This document shows, in pieces, positions 1-6,116 of a stretch of DNA of 7,230 nt. Position numbers and translations under genes: made by a program. Positions within the stretch are counted from its first letter, which is position 1. Each line of letters starts with the position of its first letter. The notes under the pieces were generated by a model, which ran no database searches, was not told where the DNA came from, and worked only from the letters and a program-made list of their open reading frames with translations. This DNA is from Prevotella sp. UBA3837 (lineage in GTDB: Bacteria; Bacteroidota; Bacteroidia; Bacteroidales; Bacteroidaceae). The stretch spans positions 23,652 to 30,881 of the forward strand of contig DGHX01000104.1 of the NCBI GenBank assembly GCA_002392835.1. Direction: 5' to 3'.

Positions 1-570
1 GCATGGATGAAGCGCCAGGCAGCCCAGCGCCACTGTGCCTTCAGCGGAAGCCTCGCCGTGAGGCTGGCCGACGGCTTATATCGCAACCGCCACTACTTCG
101 TAACGCCGCAGACGGTGGTGCACTACGACAAGCGACACCTGTTCACCCACGGACACGAAGACCAGCACTACACGGCCGGAGAGAAGGCCGTCGTAGCCGA
201 ATGGTGCGGCATGCGCCTGCTGCTGCAGACATGCTACGACCTACGTTTCCCCGTGTTCGCTCGCTACGGCCGTGCCGGTGAGTACGACGCCATCATCTAC
301 GCAGCCAACTGGCCTGCCAAGCGCAATGAGGCTTGGCAGGTGCTCACGAGGGCACGCGCCATGGAGAACCAGTGCTTGGTGATAGCCGTGAACCGAACGG
401 GCGATGACCCGAACTGTCACTACACCGGCGACTCGGCCATCATCAACCCCCTTGGGCGCTATGTGGGCCACTGCTCCGACATGCCCGACTGGGCGTCGTA
501 TGAGGTGACGGCTGAGGACATAGCACAGGTGCGCAGTCGCTTCCGTGTGCTCGACGACCGCGACCGCTGA
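1..570 (+). CDS. Nitrilase-family amidohydrolase, omega-amidase (YafV-like), 5'-truncated by window
   Basis: A C-N hydrolase of the nitrilase superfamily, closest in appearance to YafV/Nit2 omega-amidases, cytoplasmic enzymes that hydrolyse alpha-ketoglutaramate and similar amides to the keto acid and ammonia. Reading frame 1 is open from base 1 to the TGA at 568-570, giving 189 residues. The ATG at 7 is probably internal, because the sequence upstream of it continues the frame and the family is about 255 residues long, so some 65-70 N-terminal residues, including the first catalytic Glu, lie outside the window. Two of the three catalytic residues are visible: Lys in YDKRHLF (codon 130-132) and Cys in CYDLRFPVFARYG (codon 232-234). 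The conserved ANWP, RARAMENQ and YTGDSAIINPLG blocks follow. The gene converges on the polyhistidine protein gene, with no clear terminator in the 18 bp between them. Family assignment is firm; the substrate is inferred. Confidence 0.93.
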   Translation, partial: AWMKRQAAQRHCAFSGSLAVRLADGLYRNRHYFVTPQTVVHYDKRHLFTHGHEDQHYTAGEKAVVAEWCGMRLLLQTCYDLRFPVFARYGRAGEYDAIIYAANWPAKRNEAWQVLTRARAMENQCLVIAVNRTGDDPNCHYTGDSAIINPLGRYVGHCSDMPDWASYEVTAEDIAQVRSRFRVLDDRDR

Positions 571-588
571 CAGTATAACCCGAAAAGC

Positions 589-780
589 CTAAGCAAACTT
601 GTATAGCACGATGACGGCGATGCCCAGCACAACGGCCACGGCTACCATGACCCACCACAGCCATTTGCCTATGAGCTTGCGGCGGTACTGGTTCAGCAGT
701 GTCTTGTTGGATGAAACATATTCACGTCGGTCTGAATGGTGATGGTGATGATGATGATGATGGTTATGATTATCTGACAT
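589..780 (-). CDS. Small polyhistidine single-pass membrane protein, function unknown
   Basis: A 63-residue protein of no function I recognise. The N-terminus is MSDNHN followed by nine consecutive histidines (residues 7-15; codons at 736-762, mostly CAT), with another His at position 5. A basic stretch (QYRRKLIGK, residues 31-39) then precedes one hydrophobic helix (about residues 40-60, WLWW then Val/Ala/Ile/Leu-rich) and a tail YKFA. The positive charges before the helix predict a cytoplasmic N-terminus, which would place the histidines in the cytoplasm; this is inference. The start lies 14 bp after the GH106 stop codon, and an A/T-rich leader (TACTATAAAA) precedes the ATG, as is usual for Bacteroidales translation starts. 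It is therefore probably co-transcribed with GH106. Metal binding is plausible from the His tract but unproven. The polar/TM architecture, proper start context and operon-like spacing support a real gene. Confidence 0.72.
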   Translation of the reverse strand: MSDNHNHHHHHHHHHSDRREYVSSNKTLLNQYRRKLIGKWLWWVMVAVAVVLGIAVIVLYKFA

Positions 781-794
781 TTTTATAGTAGCTG

Positions 795-3653
795 TTAGTA
801 TCTTATCAGTTTAACACTTGAGTTGAGACCACTGGGCACGGGATCCCACTGGTCGTAGAGGGTCTTCTTGTAGTTGATGTCCACTACGTTTATCTCCTCC
901 ATCTTGCGCCACTTCACTCCCTGGCGGTCCAGTTCGCTGATGCGGTTGGCAGGCAGGTTGGTCACCTCGATGCGCAGCTCGTTCTCACCTGCACGCAGGG
1001 CTCCCTTGGTATCGAGGATGAAGGGCACGCTCCAGGCGCAGCCAATGAACTGCCCATTGATGTAGACGCGGGCCGACTCGCGCACGTCGCCCAGGTCGAT
1101 GAGCCAGTCATTGCCGGCATCTTTTTTGGAGAGCTTAAAGGTGGTGGTATAGACACCAGTGCCCATCGTCACCTTCGCCTGGTCGTCTAACGTCTCCCAG
1201 GTCTGGAGCTTGTCAAGAGCAAAGCTCTTGCCCACAACGGGGGCTTCGTCGGTGAAGGAGAGGGTCCAGGGGCCTTCTATCACTTTCTGTGTCTCAGCAA
1301 GACCGTCAGATGAGGTTTCGCTGACAGAGTAAGGGGCTTCACGATAGGGAAGATCCGTCGTCAATGCCTCGTTAAAGGTCTGCAGTATCATCGACTCTCC
1401 ACTGCGCAACGCTATCTGTACTTTTCCGTCTTTTATCTTAGCACGGGTGATTTCTCCATTCAGAGGGTTGAACCACAGCGCGTCCTTGAAAGGCGTGGCA
1501 AGCTCTTGATAGTTGAGGCCAGTAAAGATGTCATTAGGCGTGAGGTTGGCCATGAAGTAATGGTAGCCGTTGGCATTCTTGCGGCGTATGGCCTTCAGCC
1601 CCAGTTTAGTCTTCATCGTCTCAGGTTTGGCCGCACGCGCCATTTCCTGTGCGTCGATGCCGTACATGATGTGTGCGCCCTGCTGCTTCAGCCGGTCAAT
1701 ATGCTGCTTCACGGTTTCGGGCATCTCGCCACTGCCGGGGATGATAAGGCCCTTGTAGACGGTGCCTCCGCTGGTGACCAGCTGTCCGTCGCGACAGCTG
1801 ACCTGCATGAGCAGGCGCTCGGAGATGTAGTCGCAGTCGAAGCCGGCGCGGTCGATGTCGAGAATGGTCTGCCGGAATTCAGGCATGAGCTTGCCCATGG
1901 CATGTATGCTGAACTGCATGAGCAGCTTGCCGCCCGGTTTCTTCCATGCGTCGCGCACGGGCACCAGCACCAGGAAGTCGTTGTCGGGCTGTCCCCACTG
2001 CAGGAAGCTCTGGCAGCGCTCCACATACTGCATGAAGTAGGGGGCGTCGCGCCAGATGCTGTTCGTGGGACTCATGTCTATCGAGGCATAGAACTTCCAG
2101 CCGGGCCACTCGTCGTCCTTCGGGCTGTAGCAGGTGCCGTGGAAGAACATGTGGTTCACGCCGGCGCAGAACATCAGGTCAAGGTCGGGCTTCAGCTGCG
2201 AGAGCGAGGTGCGGAAGTGCTCGGTGAGCCAAGTGAAGGTCTCGCTCGAGGTATAGGGCTTGCCGCAGACGTGGGCTGCCGACGGTGCATACTTGAACAT
2301 GGAGTAGTCGCTGTCGTTCTTGCGCGTCTTGCCGGGGTCAGTGCGTAGTCCTTTGATACCCAGTTCACTAAGTCCAAAGCCTTCAATTTCTGGTATATCG
2401 ACAGCAGCATAGCAGTCGATGAGGTTTGCGGGAGAGCCGTGGGCCTGGTTGCGGGTGATGGCCCCATGGCTGTGGGCCCAGGCCGTCCACTGCTCGGTGA
2501 AGTTCTCAAGGAGCAGGTCGCCAAGGGTCTCGCGGTAGTCGGAAAGGACGGAAGCCCCCCCTACGGCCCCCGAGGCTGAAGCCCCCCCTTCAGCCCCCGA
2601 GGGGGCTACTATAGACCCTTCTCGTGATAGCAAAACTATAGAAGCCCCCTCGGGGGCCGTAGGGGGGGCCATTACCGAGGCTAACAGCTCGGGGAAGTGC
2701 TCCTCCAGCTTGTAGCCGCGCCGCTTCTCAAACTCCTGGAGCAGCGTGGGGGTCCAGGTGGCGTCGGCCACCTCGTAGCTGTCGTTGAAAAAGGTGTGCG
2801 GATAGGGCGTCTTCGTGCGCTCGAAGGCAGCCTCGATGTGCTTCAGGTAGTTCTGCACAGCCCGACGGTCGAAGTGGTCGACGACCAGGCCCTCGCCACC
2901 GGGGGCAGCACGCTTCACGCGCATCACACCATATTTTATATATAGGGCGATGACCTTGAGTGATGAGTGAAGAGTGAAGAGTGAAGAGTTTGCTGCCGCA
3001 CTGTTCTTCTTGCTGCCTTTTGCCATGGGGAAAATATCATTGGTCATCAGCTTGCCGTCCTTCACCAGGTTTGTCGCATCAACGACCTGCCCGTCGGGCA
3101 TGTAGACCATCACCTTATGCAGGAAGGCGTTCTTGGCATCGCGCTCCGAGGGTGCAAGGTCTACGACGGTGGCATCCTGCGTGTCGGGCTGCAGCCCCTT
3201 CACACCATTGACGGTGGACCATACGCCCTCACCGTCGATGGTCTTCTCCACGAAGACGGCCCGGCAGGCACTCTCCTGCAGTGGCACCCACGGTCCGCCG
3301 AAGGGCCAACCGGTGCCGGTGGCCATGTCGAGCTCTATGCCCTGCTGACGGCACTGTTCCTGCGTGTAGCGCAGCATCTCCATCCACTGGTCGGAGAGGT
3401 AGTCGATGTTGTTCTGCTGGTTGCCCTGCACGCCGTAGAGGGGTGTTATCTCCACGGCACCGATGCCATGGCGGCTGTACTCCTGCAAGTTCCACTGCAG
3501 GTTCTCCTTGTCAACGGCAGAACCGAGCCACCACCAGCGGGCGCCGGCCTGGGCTTCGCGGGTGGGTGTGGGCCAGCCCTGCGCCCCTGCGGGGGTAAAT
3601 GATAAATGACAAATGATAAATGATAAACCTATCAGCGACAAGTATCGCTTCAT
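795..3653 (-). CDS. Secreted GH106-type alpha-L-rhamnosidase with in-frame repeat insertions
   Basis: A 952-residue secreted glycoside hydrolase resembling family GH106, whose members release alpha-L-rhamnose from rhamnogalacturonan pectins. I chose the ATG at 3651-3653 because it begins a normal signal peptide (MKRYLSLIGL..., cleavage probably after AGA at residue 24, no lipobox). An in-frame ATG at 3726-3728 would add 25 residues ahead of it. GH106-like blocks include ARWWWLGSAV (38-47), ATGTGWPFGGPW (111-122), VKRAAPGGEG (246-255), FFNDSYEV (288-295), SSETFTW (469-475) and MFFHGTCYSP (502-511). Glu294 and Glu471 are candidate active-site acids. The C-terminus, about residues 790-950, looks like a GH2-type beta-sandwich (GVYTTTFKL, ARVYINGQFIG). 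Odd features are residues 329-368, a Gly/Ala/Ser/Pro-rich stretch encoded by a palindromic repeat; residues 222-232 (NSSLFTLHSSL), from a heptamer repeat; and a repeat-derived signal peptide. It follows the CE12-type esterase and precedes the polyhistidine gene by 14 bp. The family is fairly sure; exact substrate and activity with the inserts are not. Confidence 0.9.
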   Translation of the reverse strand: MKRYLSLIGLSFIICHLSFTPAGAQGWPTPTREAQAGARWWWLGSAVDKENLQWNLQEYSRHGIGAVEITPLYGVQGNQQNNIDYLSDQWMEMLRYTQEQCRQQGIELDMATGTGWPFGGPWVPLQESACRAVFVEKTIDGEGVWSTVNGVKGLQPDTQDATVVDLAPSERDAKNAFLHKVMVYMPDGQVVDATNLVKDGKLMTNDIFPMAKGSKKNSAAANSSLFTLHSSLKVIALYIKYGVMRVKRAAPGGEGLVVDHFDRRAVQNYLKHIEAAFERTKTPYPHTFFNDSYEVADATWTPTLLQEFEKRRGYKLEEHFPELLASVMAPPTAPEGASIVLLSREGSIVAPSGAEGGASASGAVGGASVLSDYRETLGDLLLENFTEQWTAWAHSHGAITRNQAHGSPANLIDCYAAVDIPEIEGFGLSELGIKGLRTDPGKTRKNDSDYSMFKYAPSAAHVCGKPYTSSETFTWLTEHFRTSLSQLKPDLDLMFCAGVNHMFFHGTCYSPKDDEWPGWKFYASIDMSPTNSIWRDAPYFMQYVERCQSFLQWGQPDNDFLVLVPVRDAWKKPGGKLLMQFSIHAMGKLMPEFRQTILDIDRAGFDCDYISERLLMQVSCRDGQLVTSGGTVYKGLIIPGSGEMPETVKQHIDRLKQQGAHIMYGIDAQEMARAAKPETMKTKLGLKAIRRKNANGYHYFMANLTPNDIFTGLNYQELATPFKDALWFNPLNGEITRAKIKDGKVQIALRSGESMILQTFNEALTTDLPYREAPYSVSETSSDGLAETQKVIEGPWTLSFTDEAPVVGKSFALDKLQTWETLDDQAKVTMGTGVYTTTFKLSKKDAGNDWLIDLGDVRESARVYINGQFIGCAWSVPFILDTKGALRAGENELRIEVTNLPANRISELDRQGVKWRKMEEINVVDINYKKTLYDQWDPVPSGLNSSVKLIRY
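2551..2670. repeat. GC-rich palindromic element, in frame inside the GH106 gene
   Basis: A 120-bp (40-codon) structured repeat. Two tandem 27-bp units (2551-2577 and 2578-2604, 23 of 27 identical) start with GAAGCCCCCCC. A 22-nt sequence at 2554-2575 has a perfect inverted copy at 2648-2669. An inner stem pairs 2592-2614 with 2636-2658 (21 of 23) around a 21-nt loop at 2615-2635, and each inner arm carries CTATAG. The right arm can pair with either left unit but not both, so two alternative hairpins are possible. The base composition (runs of C and G) differs sharply from the surrounding gene. Translated with GH106 it gives a low-complexity peptide containing PEGASIV and its near mirror GSIVAPSG. 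It looks like an inserted REP/MITE-type or Rickettsia-RPE-like element; mobility is inferred, not seen, and no target duplication is obvious. Confidence 0.8.
2958..2989 (-). repeat. Heptanucleotide tandem repeat (ACTCTTC)n inside GH106
   Basis: Four 7-bp units plus four bases. On the plus strand these are GAGTGAT once, GAGTGAA three times, then GAGT; on the coding strand they read as ACTCTTC repeats. They encode NSSLFTLHSSL (residues 222-232 of GH106), between a Lys/Ala-rich linker and the strand KVIALYIKYG. Seven is not a multiple of three, so gain or loss of one unit would shift the GH106 frame. This makes the tract a possible slippage site, though only four units are present and three are identical. 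It resembles the heptamer tract at the signal peptide in period but not in sequence. Confidence 0.8.
3584..3627 (-). repeat. Heptamer repeat plus mini-hairpin encoding the GH106 signal peptide core
   Basis: On the coding (minus) strand this reads TTT, then four ATCATTT-type units (one is GTCATTT; plus-strand positions 3597-3627), then a short GC hairpin CCCC-GCA-GGGG (3584-3594). In frame it encodes LSFIICHLSF (the hydrophobic core) followed by TPAGA (the cleavage region), so most of the signal peptide is repeat-derived. A related unit in the opposite orientation sits at 3721-3749. The two share a perfect 17-nt sequence (3611-3627 against 3721-3737, inverted). Confidence 0.8.
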
Positions 3654-3720
3654 CGTTCGCTTTTGTATAGTTGCTGTTTTGTTTGACATAAGACTTTTGA
3701 AGTAGTTGCTGAGTTTATTA

Positions 3721-3749
3721 TTTATCATTTATCATTTAGGGCGAAGCCC
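3721..3749 (+). repeat. Second heptamer-plus-hairpin unit, between esterase and GH106 genes
   Basis: On the plus strand this is TTT, two ATCATTT units (3724-3737), A, then a mini-hairpin GGGC-GAA-GCCC (3739-3749). The order (heptamers, TTTA, GC mini-hairpin) matches the unit at 3584-3627, but the orientation is opposite and the hairpin bases differ. It starts 4 bp downstream of the esterase stop codon. The hairpin has only a 4-bp stem and no T tract on the transcribed side, so it is a poor intrinsic terminator. The 100-bp gap before GH106 contains no clear TAnnTTTG box. Confidence 0.7.
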
Positions 3750-3753
3750 GCCA

Positions 3754-4989
3754 TTAGTTTCCGTCGGGCTTGGTAGCCTCGGTCATGGGCGACGGTGCCC
3801 ACTGGAAGGTGCGCCAGTCGTCGGGCTGTGCGGGGTTGTAGTCTTTCCACTCCGGCCGCAGGTACTGCACCAACGGCAGGTTGAGCTGCTTCATGCCCAT
3901 GACCACGCACTTCGCCACCTCGTAGGCGCCGTAGGGGTTGAAATGGGTGTTGTCGGCCAGCTCGCGCCCGTAGGCCTCCTTGGGGTAGTGCACCAGTGCA
4001 CGCTTGGAGTCCTCGAAGCCCAAGGTCTCGAAGAGCACCTTCGTCATCTGGTTCAGATCTATCAGCGGCACGCGCTCGCGCTCGGCCACCTGCTTCATGG
4101 CAGCAGGGAAGTCGCCGTGGGTGTTCTTCAGCGTCTTGTGGTCGTCGTTGAAGGCCCGGCGCTGCGTGGGGGTGCAGAACACGATCTCGGCACCCTTGCT
4201 GCGCACCTGGTCGATGAAGATCTTCAGCTGATACTGGTAGTGGTACCAGGCACCGTCGCCGGGGCGTTTCTCTTTCTCGTCGTTGTGGCCGAACTCCACG
4301 AAGACGTAGTCGCCCTTCTTCAGCGTCTGCAGGATCTTATCCAGGCGGAAGGAGCCTATGAAGGTGCGGGCGGTGAGTCCGCTCTCGGCATGGTTGCTGA
4401 TGGCCACCTGGGGGCCGAAGAAACGGGTGATCATCTGTCCCCACGACGCCCACGGCTCGTAGTTCTGGTCAACGACGGTGCTGTTGCCGCAGAGGTAGAC
4501 GGTGGGCACGGCGGCCGGCTCAATGTGTATGGTGCGCACGGCGGGCTGCGGGCCGTTGAACTCCAGCGTCAGCTTGTCGTCCCAGGCCAGGTAGCCGCGC
4601 TCGCGGTCCTTGATCTTCACCCGCTTGTCACCCTCGATGAGCGTAGAGCGCTTGTTCACCACGAACTCCACGGTCTGCACGTCCTTCTTCTTCGGCGTGA
4701 GCACCTGGTCCATCATCAGACGTCGGCCCTCGGCGCGCACGGTGGTGTTGCCGCCCTTCACGCCGCCCATCGTCACACGCACCAGGTAGTTGCCGTCGGG
4801 CACGCGCACTGAGAAGTAGAAGGGGGCGGCGGTGGGTTTCTTCATGTTGGGCGCGGGCTGCACGTCGTAGCCGTAGCCGTCCTGTTCGTTGAATACGGGT
4901 TGCGGCTTCGTCAGGTCGAAGTCGAAGGTCTGTGCCGATAGTGCCGCCGGAGCAAGCGCCATGAGAGCGAAGAGCAGTTTTCTCATCAT
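3754..4989 (-). CDS. Secreted SGNH/GDSL carbohydrate acetylesterase, CE12 rhamnogalacturonan acetylesterase-type
   Basis: A 411-residue secreted esterase expected to remove acetyl groups from rhamnogalacturonan I, helping rhamnosidases and lyases gain access. The signal peptide is MMRKLLFALMALAPAALSA, with cleavage before QTFDFD. Residues about 21-155 form an N-terminal beta-sandwich-like domain (FDFDLTKPQP, FYFSVRVPDGNYLVRVTMGG) common in Bacteroidetes members. The SGNH domain follows: block I YLCGNSTVVD with nucleophile Ser170, block II AESGLTAR with Gly204, block III EFGHND with Asn236, and block V DNTHFNP with Asp346 and His349. All catalytic positions are intact. I start at the ATG 4987-4989; the adjacent ATG 4984-4986 is equally possible. 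A longer upstream frame would overlap galE and lose the signal peptide. It lies 22 bp after galE and precedes GH106, which supports a pectin role. Acetyl-xylan or another acetylated glycan remains possible. Confidence 0.92.
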   Translation of the reverse strand: MMRKLLFALMALAPAALSAQTFDFDLTKPQPVFNEQDGYGYDVQPAPNMKKPTAAPFYFSVRVPDGNYLVRVTMGGVKGGNTTVRAEGRRLMMDQVLTPKKKDVQTVEFVVNKRSTLIEGDKRVKIKDRERGYLAWDDKLTLEFNGPQPAVRTIHIEPAAVPTVYLCGNSTVVDQNYEPWASWGQMITRFFGPQVAISNHAESGLTARTFIGSFRLDKILQTLKKGDYVFVEFGHNDEKEKRPGDGAWYHYQYQLKIFIDQVRSKGAEIVFCTPTQRRAFNDDHKTLKNTHGDFPAAMKQVAERERVPLIDLNQMTKVLFETLGFEDSKRALVHYPKEAYGRELADNTHFNPYGAYEVAKCVVMGMKQLNLPLVQYLRPEWKDYNPAQPDDWRTFQWAPSPMTEATKPDGN

Positions 4990-5011
4990 GTGTGCTACAG
5001 TCTTTAGTTCA

Positions 5012-6052
5012 TTATTGTATGCCGTCCTGGCGGAGCTTCTCCTGCCAGCGCCAGGCTGAGCGCAGCACGTCCTCAACGGGTGTGTCGGCCTTCCAGCCCA
5101 GCACGCGGTTGGCCTTGTCAACATTGCCCCACACCTTCTCGATGTCGCCTTCGCGACGCGGTGCATACTCCCAGTTCACCTTCACGCCGGTGGCCTTCTC
5201 GAAGCCCTCGACGACCTCCAGGGTCGACAGTCCGCGGCCTGTGCCGATGTTGAACACCTCCACGGCGTCGGTCTCCGGCTGGTCGAGTACACGCTCCATG
5301 GCCTTCACGTGGGCCTTGGCCAGGTCAACGACGTAGATATAGTCGCGGATGCAGGTGTGGTCGGGGGTGTTGTAGTCGTGGCCGAATATCTTCAGCTGCT
5401 TGCGGATGCCGATGGCCGTCTGCGTGACGAAGGGAATGAGGTTCATGGGCACGCCGTTGGGCAGCTCGCCGATGAGTGCCGAGGGGTGTGCGCCGATGGG
5501 GTTGAAATAGCGCAGGATGATGCTCTTGATGGGAGCGCCGCTGTGGATGTAGTCCTGAATGATCTCCTCGTTGATCTGCTTCGTGTTGCCGTAGGGGCTG
5601 AGGGCCTTCTGTATGGGGGCCTGCTCCGTCACAGGCAGGTTCTCCTCCGTGGGCTGGCCGTAGACGGTGCACGATGAGGAGAAGATGATGCCCTTCACCT
5701 GATACTTCGGCATCAGCTCGAGCAGGTTGATGAGGCTGGTGATGTTATTGCGGTAGTAGAGCAGCGGCTTCTCAACGCTCTCGCCCACAGCCTTCGAGGC
5801 GGCAAAGTGGATGATGCCCTCTATCTTCGGATACTTACGGAACACGCCCTCCAGGGCCTCCATGTCGCAGCAGTCTACCTTTTCAAAGGCGGGACGCACG
5901 CCGGTAATCTTCTCAATGCCGTCGACGACAGCAGCATTACTGTTCGACAGGTTGTCGATGATCACTACTTCATAGCCTGCTTCCTGCAGCTCTACCGTTG
6001 TGTGGCTCCCGATGAAGCCGGTGCCACCCGTCACTAAGATTGTCTGTTTCAT
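5012..6052 (-). CDS. galE: UDP-glucose 4-epimerase
   Basis: A 346-residue cytoplasmic NAD-dependent epimerase of the extended SDR family, interconverting UDP-galactose and UDP-glucose (Leloir pathway and glycan precursor supply). The N-terminal Rossmann motif is TGGTGFIGSH (Gly9, Gly12, Gly15), with Asp33-Asn34 at the end of strand 2 for the cofactor. The catalytic set is Ser127 in FSSSCTVYG and Tyr154/Lys158 in SPYGNTKQ. The C-terminal substrate region contains RYFNPIGAHP and RDYIYVVDLA. The position matching E. coli Tyr299 appears to be Val307 (EGDIEKVWGN), a smaller residue associated in other GalE enzymes with acceptance of UDP-N-acetylhexosamines. The start at 6050-6052 gives the standard MKQTILVTGG; the in-frame extension to 6091 would reach across the promoter box. 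A TAnnTTTG box lies 28-35 bp upstream. The next gene follows after 22 bp, suggesting co-transcription with the esterase. Confidence 0.96.
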   Translation of the reverse strand: MKQTILVTGGTGFIGSHTTVELQEAGYEVVIIDNLSNSNAAVVDGIEKITGVRPAFEKVDCCDMEALEGVFRKYPKIEGIIHFAASKAVGESVEKPLLYYRNNITSLINLLELMPKYQVKGIIFSSSCTVYGQPTEENLPVTEQAPIQKALSPYGNTKQINEEIIQDYIHSGAPIKSIILRYFNPIGAHPSALIGELPNGVPMNLIPFVTQTAIGIRKQLKIFGHDYNTPDHTCIRDYIYVVDLAKAHVKAMERVLDQPETDAVEVFNIGTGRGLSTLEVVEGFEKATGVKVNWEYAPRREGDIEKVWGNVDKANRVLGWKADTPVEDVLRSAWRWQEKLRQDGIQ

Positions 6053-6079
6053 GATAAGATAGTTTGTTTTTAATGACTG

Positions 6080-6087
6080 CAAAAGTA
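6080..6087 (-). promoter_or_regulatory. Bacteroidales-type -7 promoter box for galE
   Basis: The minus strand reads TACTTTTG, an exact match to the Bacteroidales sigma-70 -7 consensus TAnnTTTG, and is followed by CA as often seen. It sits 28-35 bp before the galE ATG, which predicts a short leader of roughly 20 nt. The expected -33 region (around 6107-6112) has no good TTTG, so the upstream half is weak. The whole gap 6053-6116 between the ABC-F stop and galE holds nothing else convincing. It may drive the whole set galE, esterase, GH106 and small protein. Confidence 0.62.
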
Positions 6088-6116
6088 ACATTTTTCCCGC
6101 TATCTGCCGAGGGAAA

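Noticed and set aside
571..588. Bidirectional terminator between the converging nitrilase and polyhistidine genes
   Set aside because: The 18 bp contain no stem-loop or T tract.
1506..2348. Plus-strand open frame of 280 codons within GH106
   Set aside because: It is the complement of conserved GH106 sequence, with no start context or family resemblance.
2551..2670. CRISPR-like repeat array
   Set aside because: There are only two tandem 27-bp units, no spacers of regular length and no cas genes; the inverted pairing fits a palindromic element.
3739..3749. GGGC-GAA-GCCC hairpin as the esterase terminator
   Set aside because: The stem is only 4 bp and no T run follows on the minus strand; better explained as part of the repeat unit.
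3706..4812. Long plus-strand open frame (368 codons) opposite the esterase gene
   Set aside because: It is antisense to a gene with intact SGNH motifs, is rich in Val/Leu/His as expected from the complement of GC-rich codons, and shows no recognisable domain.
4990..5166. N-terminal extension of the esterase frame upstream of 4989
   Set aside because: It overlaps the galE 3' end and would bury the clear signal peptide starting MMRKLLF.
6093..6116. TTTCCC / GGGAAA inverted repeat with 12-nt spacer after the ABC-F stop, as terminator or operator
   Set aside because: Six-bp arms with a large loop and no T tract after the stem on the minus strand; it overlaps the weak -33 region, but nothing else supports a binding site.
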